Shown: positions 39,450 to 47,532 of the stretch, piece by piece | How positions within the stretch are numbered: position 1 is the first letter of the stretch | How the letters are laid out: every line of letters starts with the position of its first letter | Assembly: GCA_052400625.1 (NCBI GenBank) | Contig: JBQTGH010000014.1 | Reading direction: 5' to 3' (one strand) | From: Thermophagus sp052400625 | Lineage (GTDB): Bacteria > Bacteroidota > Bacteroidia > Bacteroidales > Marinilabiliaceae | Length of the DNA stretch: 64,000 nucleotides | Notes under the pieces: generated by a model | The model's input: the letters and a program-made list of their open reading frames with translations, nothing else | The model's database searches: none | What the model was told of the DNA's origin: nothing | Program-made: the position numbers and the translations under genes

Positions 39450-39522
39450 CATGTATGTGTCGTGCTACAGAGATTAGCCCATAACAAAGAACTTTATTTT
39501 AACTTGAATAAATTTTCCGGAT

Positions 39523-40368
39523 ATGAATATTAATACCATACCCAAAATTAAACATGGAAACAGTGATCAGTTTTTTTTGTTGGCCGGACCATGTGCCATC
39601 GAAGGCGAAGAAATGGCCCTGAGAATTGCCGAAAAAGCTGTGCGTGTTACCGATAAATTGAAAATTCCATACATATTTAAAGGATCGTATCGTAAAGCCA
39701 ATCGCTCACGTATTGATTCTTTTACCGGTATCGGCGATGAAAAGGCGCTGAAAATTCTAAGGAAAGTTTCTGAGACATTCGATATTCCAACCGTTACAGA
39801 TATTCATTCCGCTGATGAAGCCCGATTGGCGGCCGAATATGTAGATGTTTTGCAAATTCCTGCGTTCTTGTGTCGCCAGACAGATCTCCTGGTGGCAGCC
39901 GCCAAAACCGGGAAGGTGGTTAATATAAAGAAAGGGCAATTTTTGGCACCCGAATCAATGATTTTTGCCATTAATAAAGTGCGTGATAGCGGAAATGACA
40001 ATGTAATGGTCACCGATCGCGGAACCATGTTCGGCTATCAGGATTTAATCGTTGATTACAGAGGTATTCCGGTAATGCAAAAAATGGATGTGCCGGTAGT
40101 GCTGGATATTACCCACTCCCTGCAGCAACCCAACCAATCTAGTGGCGTGACCGGAGGTCAACCGGAACTTATCGAAACCATCGCCAAAGCCGGTATTGCC
40201 ACAGGGTGTGATGGTATTTTCCTGGAAACCCACTTTGATCCCTCAAATGCAAAAAGTGATGGTGCCAATATGTTGCATTTGAATCATCTGGATCGTCTGA
40301 TGACCCAATTGTCCATTCTGAGGGAAACGGTTCTGAAGATTAATTCTGCGGCGGATTATAGTATTTAA
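39523..40368 (+). CDS. kdsA: 3-deoxy-D-manno-octulosonate 8-phosphate synthase
   Basis: 281 aa, KDO8P synthase, which condenses phosphoenolpyruvate and arabinose 5-phosphate to make Kdo for lipopolysaccharide. Family blocks: LAGPCAIEGEEMALRIAE near 21-38, FKGSYRKANRSRIDSFTG near 49-66, DVLQIPAFLCRQTDLL near 107-122, and DITHSLQQPNQSSGVTGGQP near 193-212. The C-terminal end overlaps the convergent M48 gene by 29 bp. Confidence 0.96.
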   Translation: MNINTIPKIKHGNSDQFFLLAGPCAIEGEEMALRIAEKAVRVTDKLKIPYIFKGSYRKANRSRIDSFTGIGDEKALKILRKVSETFDIPTVTDIHSADEARLAAEYVDVLQIPAFLCRQTDLLVAAAKTGKVVNIKKGQFLAPESMIFAINKVRDSGNDNVMVTDRGTMFGYQDLIVDYRGIPVMQKMDVPVVLDITHSLQQPNQSSGVTGGQPELIETIAKAGIATGCDGIFLETHFDPSNAKSDGANMLHLNHLDRLMTQLSILRETVLKINSAADYSI

Positions 40369-41155
40369 GAGCCTCAGGCATAAAATCATTTAAATTCTTG
40401 GCTCTGGTTTCGTCAGCAGGGTGAGTGCTCAAAAATTCTGGCGGTTTTTGGCCGCCCAGTTGCGACATACGTTTCCAGAAATTAACAGCTTCCCGGGGAT
40501 TATATCCTGCCATGGCCATAAAGATCAGTCCCATTTTATCGGCTTCTGTCTCATGAGTCCGTGAATAGGGCAGGGTATAAACCACTTGGGAGCCGATGCC
40601 ATAGGCCGCAAGAAAAATGTTTTTGGTCTGCTCGGGCTTTTCATCCAGAGCAACCGATATAGCCGTTCCAAGTCCTTGAACCGCCAATTGTTGACTCATC
40701 CGTTCGTTGCCGTGCCGGGCTACGGCATGGGCAATCTCATGCCCCATCACTACGGCCAGTCCTGTTTCATCTTGGGTTACAGGTAATATGCCTGTGTAAA
40801 CTACCACTTTTCCTCCGGGCATGCACCAGGCATTGGGGGTGTCATCATCTACCAGGTTAAATTCCCAGGCAAAATTTGCCAACCGGTCACTCATTCCGTG
40901 ATTCTTAAAATAGGTTTCGACAGCATTGGCTATTCGTTGCCCTACTCTTTTCACCATTTCAGTTGTTTCCTTGTCTTTCGATAGGTTGTTTTGACTTAAA
41001 AATTCTTCATATTGCGAAAAACTCATAGCCATAATTTCCGATTCAGGCAAAAGGTTCATCTGTTTTCGCCCGGTAATCGGAACCGTTGAACAGGATACAA
41101 CGATGACTGCTGTCACTATTGAGATAAATGATAATAAATAATTCATTTTCTTCAT
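40340..41155 (-). CDS. M48-family metalloprotease lipoprotein
   Basis: 271 aa. Lipobox VVSC with Cys22 marks it as a lipoprotein. The zinc motif HEIAH is at 139-143 (Glu140 catalytic), and the third ligand is in the later ETEADKMGL. Length and order match the periplasmic BepA/LoiP-like group that clears or repairs outer-membrane proteins, without the TPR domain of BepA. Monocistronic and convergent with kdsA. Confidence 0.92.
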   Translation of the reverse strand: MKKMNYLLSFISIVTAVIVVSCSTVPITGRKQMNLLPESEIMAMSFSQYEEFLSQNNLSKDKETTEMVKRVGQRIANAVETYFKNHGMSDRLANFAWEFNLVDDDTPNAWCMPGGKVVVYTGILPVTQDETGLAVVMGHEIAHAVARHGNERMSQQLAVQGLGTAISVALDEKPEQTKNIFLAAYGIGSQVVYTLPYSRTHETEADKMGLIFMAMAGYNPREAVNFWKRMSQLGGQKPPEFLSTHPADETRAKNLNDFMPEALKYYNPPQN

Positions 41156-41514
41156 GATGTGTAAATATTGAGTTGTTCAACTTTGTTGAGAATAGGTAGC
41201 ACCAATATATATAATTCTTGGGAAATTCACCATCCTTTTTATGATCAGGTGTGGCAATTAAATAATTACGGACTATGTTATTTTATGGTGTTATGAATGG
41301 GGTCAATATTTTATCACGCCGGGAATTTGAAACTGCAAGGAACGTGAAAAAACAAAAGACCTGATATTTAAGTGTCATCCGGGCACGTTGAACATCTGCG
41401 TATTCATCGACGGATACCTAACTTCGATGCGACACAATCGCATGCTTCGATGGGATTTGACCACGAGCGAATGTTGCCTCAGTGGTCAGAATGGCCGTTC
41501 TTGTTCCTTTCGGA
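41156..41514. other. Intergenic region with three consecutive hairpins
   Basis: 359 bp with no gene I would defend. The right part is more GC-rich than the left and folds into three small perfect stems: GTATTC/GGATAC (41400-41405 and 41412-41417, one G-T), ATGCGA/TCGCAT (41427-41432 and 41438-41443) and TGACCAC/GTGGTCA (41458-41464 and 41482-41488). Short plus-strand frames cross it but resemble nothing known to me. Confidence 0.5.
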
Positions 41515-42267
41515 TCAGATTTTGGATGCTCTTGTGTGGTCTTGTTCAGTATTTTCAAGGGGTGGTTCTTTAAGCATATAAAACACACCCCTTTCGGTAA
41601 CTTTTATATCTAAAATTCCGAGAACAATAAGATTAACTAAAATTTGTTCGGCTTTTCTTCTGGAAATTTTAGCTATTCGGGAGAGTTTTGAGTGGGTGAT
41701 GAACTTGTTTTCATCATTGAACCACTTAAGTAACGTTTGTTCCGGTTTTTGTAACTGAACAAAAGTTCCATGACTTCTTTTCTCTCTCATCCAAACTTTA
41801 AGCAATACTCTGTTCGCTAGTAGATTCTGATCTTTTACTCTGACATAGACTTTATATTTGCCTTCTTTGGTAGGCGCTTTATGTGGTCTGTTTTCACTCT
41901 TCGGTATGATGATCTCTATCACTGTCTTTCCCTCTGAATGCCATTCTTTCACTTCGAAGTCGACTGGAGGCCTGCAATAACGTTTTGCCGCAGCTTCCAC
42001 CATGAAATACTCCTCGTCTGATGATACCCCTGCAATGCGGCCGTTATCTTTTACACCCACCAGTAAACGTCCGCCATCCGTATTGGCAAATGCTGCCAGT
42101 GAGCGAGCTATCTTTTTGCTGTCGTTGATGGCATACTTGAAATCCTGTTGCTGGTGTTCCCCTTCTGCAATTCTCTTTTTCAAATAGCGATTCACCTTTT
42201 TCTGCAGTTTTGTTGGCAAAGTTCGGGAAAATATTGAGGAAAATGAAATATCCTTTTTCTCGGGCAA
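41515..42267 (-). CDS. AlbA_2 (Schlafen-like) domain protein with winged-helix end
   Basis: 250 aa. The middle part, SKKIARSLAAFANTDGGRLLVGVKDNGRIAGV (about 50-81) and the later RVKDQNLLANRV, is the AlbA_2/Schlafen AAA_4 type domain, often annotated as an ATP-binding or DNA-binding regulator. The C-terminal part (about 175-230) resembles a winged helix (HSKLSRIAKISRRKAEQILVNLIVLGILDIK). Likely a transcriptional or RNA/DNA-binding regulator; the target is unknown. Confidence 0.8.
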   Translation of the reverse strand: MPEKKDISFSSIFSRTLPTKLQKKVNRYLKKRIAEGEHQQQDFKYAINDSKKIARSLAAFANTDGGRLLVGVKDNGRIAGVSSDEEYFMVEAAAKRYCRPPVDFEVKEWHSEGKTVIEIIIPKSENRPHKAPTKEGKYKVYVRVKDQNLLANRVLLKVWMREKRSHGTFVQLQKPEQTLLKWFNDENKFITHSKLSRIAKISRRKAEQILVNLIVLGILDIKVTERGVFYMLKEPPLENTEQDHTRASKI

Positions 42268-42360
42268 GGAGGTTGATTTTTTATTTGTTCCAGAATCAAT
42301 ATGATGCTTTCCGCTTTCTTGCGGAAATAACTTGATGATGAATTTTGATGGATTGATGTG

Positions 42361-43146
42361 TTAATTGCAAGGTAAATACAAATCGTGACGGGGATTGACA
42401 AACAGGATCGGGGTATTGCCTCGTTGCTTTAGCAATTTCAATTCCGGTGGACCTGTAAATACGTATTCCGGAGAGTTTAAGCGGGTGGCCGGCATGATAA
42501 GCAGACTGTTTGGCGTGATTTGCGCATTTTTTACAGCCGTTTTAATTGTTTCTTTTTTGGAAGTGACGCATTTCATGGTTTTGCAGGCATTGTCTGAATG
42601 GTCCAACAATCGGGTTGTGAAACGGAGCAATTGTTTTAGTCTCCTTTGGCTTTCTTTATTTTTGAATTCCGGATGAAAAATGGTGAGTTCGCTGTTGTAG
42701 GCCCTGCTCCATGACAAGCACCAGGCTGAGGCTTCTTTTTCACCTTCACGGCCGCAAACCGGAAAAAATATTTGTTGTGGGTTCCAGCTAACATCCGGTT
42801 TTTCAGGTAATATAAGGTAGGGTATTTTTAACATTCGACATTGTGTGAAAAACCGGGTTGCTTTAAATCTTTTTTCGAGGTGCACAAGCGATTGGGAAAC
42901 CATCACAAGAGAGAGCTCAGTATCGGCATGCTCGGTTTGCCATTTAAGCGTTTGAAAAAAGGTTTCTTCCGATCCCGAAACATCATATCCTTCTTTTATC
43001 AATTGCTTTTGAAAGTGTAGGTTTTTATCGTCGCAGGTGGTGAATAAAGGTTTGAAATTCAAAATGCCTGCCAAACGACGCCCCAGCTCTACAATGGATT
43101 TTGGTTGTGATTCCTTATGACTTAGAATAACCAGAAGTGCACTCAT
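42361..43146 (-). CDS. Universal stress protein-like protein
   Basis: 261 aa from the ATG at 43146; the open frame continues 21 codons upstream but the Usp-like opening MSALLVILSHKES starts here. Alternating hydrophobic strands and helices (ILSHKE...ELGRRLAGILNFKPLFTT; LSLVMVSQSLVH; ILPEKPD; SLLIMPATR; PILFVNPRHDLYLP) suggest two UspA-type alpha/beta domains, a common layout in Bacteroidota. The nucleotide-binding GxxG(S/T) motif is not evident. No partner genes; upstream of it is the perfect palindrome at 43270-43285. Confidence 0.5.
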   Translation of the reverse strand: MSALLVILSHKESQPKSIVELGRRLAGILNFKPLFTTCDDKNLHFQKQLIKEGYDVSGSEETFFQTLKWQTEHADTELSLVMVSQSLVHLEKRFKATRFFTQCRMLKIPYLILPEKPDVSWNPQQIFFPVCGREGEKEASAWCLSWSRAYNSELTIFHPEFKNKESQRRLKQLLRFTTRLLDHSDNACKTMKCVTSKKETIKTAVKNAQITPNSLLIMPATRLNSPEYVFTGPPELKLLKQRGNTPILFVNPRHDLYLPCN

Positions 43147-43269
43147 GATAATAGGAAGTTTGAGATTTAATCTGCTGTTGCCTGAACCTTTCGTGATTTG
43201 AAGCAGCAATGCTCCTCCCGGTCAAAAATATGGAAAATTGCAGAAGCTAGAAGAAGAAAAAGTTTTTTT

Positions 43270-43285
43270 CTTGCCAATTGGCAAG
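43270..43285. promoter_or_regulatory. Perfect 16-bp palindrome, candidate operator
   Basis: CTTGCCAATTGGCAAG is its own reverse complement with no spacer and is flanked by T-runs. It lies 124 bp upstream of the Usp-like start and about 460 bp upstream of the first hydrogenase-locus gene. A dimeric regulator could bind it; it does not match the Rex, Fur or CRP consensus I know. Confidence 0.4.
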
Positions 43286-43506
43286 TTTACAAATTAAAAA
43301 AAGACGATGACAGGGGAATGGGGTATTAATTGGATTAATTTATAGGTCAAGTCGTGTTCGTTCCATTCGATCCGTGAAAAGGGTAAATTTTATGCTTGAG
43401 AGAGGGCTGAGAAAATATTGGTTTGGAGTTTTTGCTGACTATGAGGAACCGTTTTTTAGTCCGGAAAATGTGGGGTTAATTTAGATAAAATAGTGTTTAA
43501 AGAAGA

Positions 43507-43514
43507 TAATTTTG
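43507..43514 (+). promoter_or_regulatory. Candidate -7 box for the hydrogenase locus
   Basis: TAATTTTG is an exact TAnnTTTG match but lies 230 bp before the first start codon, implying a long leader. A weaker TAGTTTCG at 43641-43648, one base off, lies nearer. Confidence 0.3.
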
Positions 43515-43744
43515 TAAATCGGTTGTTGCCTTGCAATTGTGCTGTGATGATGTGTTCTAGTTATCACTGTTAAAGTTATTTAGATTGAGTATTGATTGTC
43601 TAAAATGTCTTTTTCCATTTTTTTAATTCGTTAAAAATTGTAGTTTCGTATATGTATTATAGAAAAAATTCTTTAAATGAATTAATTCTGTGAAGTGGCT
43701 GTGGTTCAGGAGGTGAATGAATGTTTTTATCAATATGTAGACGT

Positions 43745-44089
43745 ATGAAAGTTAGAAAGTTGGTGGAAATACTGGAAGGAAAGATTGTTTGTGGAGAGGA
43801 ATTTCTCGAAAGAGAAGTGGAGTATGGTTTTGCCAGCGATTTAATGAGCGATGTGTTGACCTTGGACATTGATAAGCTTGTCTTGATAACCGGACTGAAT
43901 AATTTACAAACCATTCGGACGGCAGAAATGGCAGATATTGAATGTATTGTTTTTGCAAGAAATAAGCGTATCCATCCACCGATGATTGACGTTGCCCTTG
44001 AACATCAAATGGTGCTTGTGGAATGCCGCTTTTCCATGTTCAGGGCTGTTGCCAGACTGAGTGAGGCAGGATTGAAACCTGTATACTAA
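43745..44089 (+). CDS. DRTGG-domain protein, hydrogenase locus copy 1
   Basis: 114 aa from ATG 43745 (the frame extends 8 codons upstream to another ATG at 43721). The pattern VRKLVEILEGKIVCGEEFLEREVEYGFASDLMSDVLTLD, then VLITGLNNLQTIRTAEMADIECIVFARNKR, corresponds to a DRTGG domain, a small alpha/beta unit also found next to CBS domains and in phosphotransacetylase-like proteins. Its ligand is not known. Translationally coupled to the following ATPase gene by a TAATG overlap. It opens the hydrogenase-locus operon. Confidence 0.78.
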   Translation: MKVRKLVEILEGKIVCGEEFLEREVEYGFASDLMSDVLTLDIDKLVLITGLNNLQTIRTAEMADIECIVFARNKRIHPPMIDVALEHQMVLVECRFSMFRAVARLSEAGLKPVY

Positions 44090-44523
44090 TGGATGGGAGT
44101 ATGATTTTAAAATATGAAATAGAGGGAGGAAATTTTTCAAAAGCCGGGAACGCCAGCAGCGCCGTGAAAAAAATTTTAAAACAGATTAATGTACCTCCGG
44201 CAACGATAAAACGGTTCGTCGTGGCCCTTTATGAAGGCGAAGTGAATGTGGTGGCACATGCCTGGAAAGGATGGATTTGTGTGGAGATTGAGCCGGAGAG
44301 GATTTATGTAATTATAAAAGATCAGGGTCCCGGAATTCCCGATATCGATCTGGCCATGCAGGAAGGTTTTTCTACTGCTTCCCAGGAAGTTCGGGAAATG
44401 GGATTTGGAGCCGGTATGGGACTCCCCAATATGAAGAAAAATGCAGACTTATTGAATATTTCCAGCGAAGTGGGAAAAGGTACGGTGGTAGAAATATCAA
44501 TCTTTTTAAATAAAAAAAATTAA
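44089..44523 (+). CDS. GHKL ATPase, anti-sigma-factor (RsbW/SpoIIAB) like
   Basis: 144 aa. The N box (ALYEGEVNVVAHAW, near 36-49), G1 box (IKDQGPGIPD, near 72-81) and G2 box (GFGAGMGLPNMKKNAD, near 103-118) are those of the HATPase_c_2 anti-sigma kinase group, with no sensor domain or phosphorylatable His. In such proteins the ATPase binds or phosphorylates a partner protein. No anti-sigma antagonist or sigma factor gene is adjacent, so its partner may be a neighbouring DRTGG or Fe-S protein. Overlaps both neighbours by 1 nt. Confidence 0.85.
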   Translation: MDGSMILKYEIEGGNFSKAGNASSAVKKILKQINVPPATIKRFVVALYEGEVNVVAHAWKGWICVEIEPERIYVIIKDQGPGIPDIDLAMQEGFSTASQEVREMGFGAGMGLPNMKKNADLLNISSEVGKGTVVEISIFLNKKN

Positions 44524-45905
44524 TGGCCGATGTCAGAATTTATCACGCTTTGAAGGTGAATGAAGACCTTTGTTACGGATGCACCCATTGCCTGAATGCG
44601 TGTCCGGTGGAGGCCATCAGGATTCGAAATGGGAAAGCATTGATTCTGGACAACTGGTGTGTGGACTGTGGCGAGTGTATGCGCGTCTGTCCGGTGGACG
44701 CCATCTTTGTTGAGCAAGACGATTTTGAACGGATATTTCGTTTCAAGTGCAGAGTCGCTCTCGTGCCGTCGGTATTAATTGGCCAGTTTCCGTCCGAAGT
44801 GACTGAAGCCGGAATTTTCTCGGTTATGCGCGAACTGGGGTTTACCCACGTGTTCCAAACCGAACACACCGCTGGGTCCATCATTAAATCTATGCTTGAA
44901 GCTGCACGGGACACAGAGGATAAACCGGTTATTTCTTCCTTTTGTCCGGCCATCGTCCGGTTGATTCAAATTAAATTTCCTGCTTTGCTGCATCAGGTCA
45001 TGCGAATAAAACCCCCCATCGATGTTTCTGCACTCTATTTTAGAAAACGGCTGGAAGATGAAGGACACAATCCCGACGATATAGGCATTTTTTATGTCAC
45101 CCCTTGTGCCGCCAAGATTGCTGCAGTGAAAAGTCCTGTCGGTGAGAAAAGATCCTCTTTGGATGGCGTGATTAATATGGACTTCATCTACAATAGAATA
45201 TACAGATTGATTAAAAACCGGAAAAACAGAAACAGTATTTCACCTGGTGAAATGCTTCCGTTACTTAGCCCGCGATCCATAAAATACAGCTTGACGGGAG
45301 GAGAGGCAAACGCTATGGAAGGACGCTGCCTGGCCATTGATGGCATTCATAATGTCATTGAATTCTTGGAAAAACTGGAAAACGATGAATTCAGCGATCT
45401 CGATTTTCTGGAACTCAGAGCCTGCGATCAGAGTTGTGCAGGAGGTGTATTGGTGGGAGGAAACCGATTCCTGACCACCGAACGACTCAACAAAAGGGCG
45501 CATCGTTTTCAAGGGGTAGCCGACATACCGGGAGACATTAAAGCCTATTCCGGTTTTTTGGGCGGTAACAGCATTGCACGGGACGAGCTAAAACCTCGTT
45601 CAATGTTGGCTTTGGATCCGGATGTGGGCGAAGCATTAAGAAAGATTCAGCAGGTACGTCACTTGATGTGCTTTTTGCCGGGGATTGATTGTGGCGCATG
45701 TGGCGCACCTAATTGTCAGAGCTTGGCACAGGATGTTGTAAGAGGCACAGCCCAGCTTTCGGCCTGTGTATTTATTCAACGAATGATGGAGAAGCATCGA
45801 AAATTAAGTGGTGACCATGCGTTGAGAATTATTGAAAAAATCTGGGGGGAAAACCGATTGGATAAAAACTGTAATAAGAAAGGAGCCGAAAATGACAGTC
45901 AGTGA
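44523..45905 (+). CDS. [FeFe]-hydrogenase-like Fe-S protein lacking the proton-transfer cysteine
   Basis: 460 aa. Two [4Fe-4S] ferredoxin sites sit at Cys17/20/23/27 and Cys46/49/52/56. The hydrogenase large-domain core keeps all four H-cluster cysteines (Cys141 in SSFCPA, Cys195 in TPCAAK, Cys301 and Cys305 in ACDQSC), but the first Cys of the usual TSCCP motif is Phe140 and the GCxxGGG stretch is altered. A C-terminal [4Fe-4S] site of the CxxCx4Cx16C type lies at Cys390/393/398/415. It resembles the sensory or accessory hydrogenase homologues found beside HydABC, not a main catalytic subunit. Overlaps both neighbours, so it is made together with them. Confidence 0.88.
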   Translation: MADVRIYHALKVNEDLCYGCTHCLNACPVEAIRIRNGKALILDNWCVDCGECMRVCPVDAIFVEQDDFERIFRFKCRVALVPSVLIGQFPSEVTEAGIFSVMRELGFTHVFQTEHTAGSIIKSMLEAARDTEDKPVISSFCPAIVRLIQIKFPALLHQVMRIKPPIDVSALYFRKRLEDEGHNPDDIGIFYVTPCAAKIAAVKSPVGEKRSSLDGVINMDFIYNRIYRLIKNRKNRNSISPGEMLPLLSPRSIKYSLTGGEANAMEGRCLAIDGIHNVIEFLEKLENDEFSDLDFLELRACDQSCAGGVLVGGNRFLTTERLNKRAHRFQGVADIPGDIKAYSGFLGGNSIARDELKPRSMLALDPDVGEALRKIQQVRHLMCFLPGIDCGACGAPNCQSLAQDVVRGTAQLSACVFIQRMMEKHRKLSGDHALRIIEKIWGENRLDKNCNKKGAENDSQ

Positions 45906-46227
45906 GATGATCAATAAACTGGGATTAACCGTATTTGGCGGTGAAAATGGCCTTCATCGGCCCATCGCAGGCGGTTATGTGTCCGACTTATTGAGCGATG
46001 TGATGGGAAATGCGTCCGAAGGGGATGTGTGGATTACTCTTCAAACCCATAAAAATGTAATGGCCGTGGCTTCCCTGAAGGAGGTGGCGGCAGTGATACT
46101 GGTTAAAGGCTTGAAGCCGGATGCCGACACCCTTGCCCAAAGCCAAAAGGAGGGGATCCCTCTGTTGGGAACCACATTGGAAACTTTTGAAGTGGCCGGA
46201 CAACTTTATGAATTCCTTAAAAAATAA
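45892..46227 (+). CDS. DRTGG-domain protein, hydrogenase locus copy 2
   Basis: 111 aa from ATG 45892, which overlaps the previous gene by 14 bp; the frame is open 60 bp further upstream but the domain starts at MTVSEMINKLGLTVFGGENG. Same fold pattern as copy 1 (GGYVSDLLSDVMGNASEGDVWITLQTHKNVMAVASLKEVAAVILVKG), but with GDVWITLQTHKN in the ligand region where copy 1 has DKLVLITGLNNLQ, so the two may bind different partners or ligands. Confidence 0.78.
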   Translation: MTVSEMINKLGLTVFGGENGLHRPIAGGYVSDLLSDVMGNASEGDVWITLQTHKNVMAVASLKEVAAVILVKGLKPDADTLAQSQKEGIPLLGTTLETFEVAGQLYEFLKK

Positions 46228-46229
46228 GA

Positions 46230-46985
46230 ATGGATGATCTCTGTGTGTTTCGGGCCGATTTGCATGTCCATACCTGTTTGTCACCTTGCGGCAGTTTGGA
46301 TATGAGTCCGGTAAGGATTATTCGCGAAGCCAGAGAAAAGCAAATTGACATATTGGGAATTACCGATCATAATTCGACCCGACAGTGTAAGGTGATTATG
46401 GAATTGGGGCAAAAGGCCGGAATAACGGTGTGGGGTGGGGCCGAAATTAATACCCGTGAGGAGGTGCACTGTCTGGCACTGTTTGATGATTGGAAGGCAC
46501 TGGAGGCGTTTCAGCAATGGCTGGACCGGTGGCTCACGGTGATACGGAACAAGCCTGACTATTTCGGGCATCAGGTATGGGTCGACGAAAAGGAAAATAT
46601 TCTGGGGGTGGAAGACCGCCTGCTGATTGCTGCGTTGGATCGGAGTATGGAACAATCATATGATGAGGTGCATCGGCTGGGTGGCATCTTTATCCCGGCT
46701 CATATCAACCGAAAAAGCTACAGCCTGATCAGTCAGTTAGGGTTTGTATCCCCCGATATAAAGGCTGATGCATTGGAGATTTGCAAAGGGGTAAAAGGTG
46801 AGACCATTGAAAGGATGAGATGGGCAGGCATTAAACCTCTTATTGGTGGTTCGGATGCCCACTATCCCGAACAATTGGGAACAGGCATTACGCTTTTGAA
46901 AATGAAAAATAGAACGCTGAATGAGTTTAAAAAAGCGCTTAAGGGTGAGATGGGACGTGGCGTCCTGGCTCTTCCCAACAAATAA
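46230..46985 (+). CDS. PHP-domain phosphoesterase
   Basis: 251 aa. Metal-binding motifs are complete: HVHTCLSPCG near 12-21, ITDHNST near 44-50, GAEIN near 71-75, the late IPAHIN near 150-155 and GGSDAHYPEQ near 208-217. PHP proteins hydrolyse phosphoesters such as nucleotides or 3'-5' DNA/RNA ends; the substrate here is unknown. It starts 3 bp after the DRTGG gene and ends 9 bp before the second ATPase gene. In the hydrogenase locus it may turn over a nucleotide signal, which is speculative. Confidence 0.9.
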   Translation: MDDLCVFRADLHVHTCLSPCGSLDMSPVRIIREAREKQIDILGITDHNSTRQCKVIMELGQKAGITVWGGAEINTREEVHCLALFDDWKALEAFQQWLDRWLTVIRNKPDYFGHQVWVDEKENILGVEDRLLIAALDRSMEQSYDEVHRLGGIFIPAHINRKSYSLISQLGFVSPDIKADALEICKGVKGETIERMRWAGIKPLIGGSDAHYPEQLGTGITLLKMKNRTLNEFKKALKGEMGRGVLALPNK

Positions 46986-46994
46986 AGGAAGCTT

Positions 46995-47516
46995 ATGAAG
47001 GATCTGGCAATGCATATTATGGATATTGTTGACAACTCAGTAAATGCCGGAGCAACCCATGTCGAAGTGCAACTGAATTATCGCGGTAACATTCTGGAGA
47101 TGACCATCCGTGACAATGGATGCGGGATAGATCCTGCTATGATTGAACGTGTGACAGATCCTTATACTACTTCCAGAACATCTCGGAACGTGGGGCTGGG
47201 GCTTTCCTTTTTAAAGATGAACGCCGAGCGGACGGGAGGAAAGGTGACGGTTCTCTCCGAACCTCAAAAAGGAACCACCATTGCGGCCACATTTATAACC
47301 AGTCACATCGATTGCATCCCGGAAGGGGATCTGGCAAAAACTTTGGCCCTGATAATTTCCGGAAATCCACTTATCGATTTCAAGATCAGGATTATTAAAG
47401 AAAATCAATTCTTTGAAATATCATCAGGGGAAATAAAGGAAATACTGGATGGCATTCCTGTTTCTCATCCAAAAGTGAATGTTTTGATTCGAAATATGTT
47501 GAATGAAATTGTTTAA
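46995..47516 (+). CDS. GHKL ATPase, histidine-kinase-like catalytic domain
   Basis: 173 aa. N box DIVDNSVNAGATHV (near 11-24), G1 box IRDNGCGIDP (near 37-46) and G2 box VGLGLSFLKM (near 65-74) make an ATP-binding fold without an H box or sensor. A C-terminal stretch of about 70 residues (from HIDCIPEGDLAKTL) is unlike kinases and may bind a partner. Second ATPase of the locus; different from the first in having the longer tail. Confidence 0.85.
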   Translation: MKDLAMHIMDIVDNSVNAGATHVEVQLNYRGNILEMTIRDNGCGIDPAMIERVTDPYTTSRTSRNVGLGLSFLKMNAERTGGKVTVLSEPQKGTTIAATFITSHIDCIPEGDLAKTLALIISGNPLIDFKIRIIKENQFFEISSGEIKEILDGIPVSHPKVNVLIRNMLNEIV

Positions 47517-47532
47517 GTAAAAGAAGTTGAAT

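Larger units (their letters stand above)
43147..43744. other. Intergenic region between the Usp-like gene and the hydrogenase locus
   Basis: About 600 bp between divergent transcription units. It contains a perfect 16-bp palindrome near the Usp-like gene (43270-43285) and a consensus -7 box (43507-43514) towards the hydrogenase locus. No open frame of interest. It is the obvious place for hydrogen or redox control of the locus. Confidence 0.6.

Noticed and set aside
41372..41581. Short plus-strand frames in the 41.4-kb hairpin region as a decayed transposase
   Set aside because: Neither frame resembles a transposase I know, and one overlaps the end of the AlbA_2 gene. Kept only as a structural observation.
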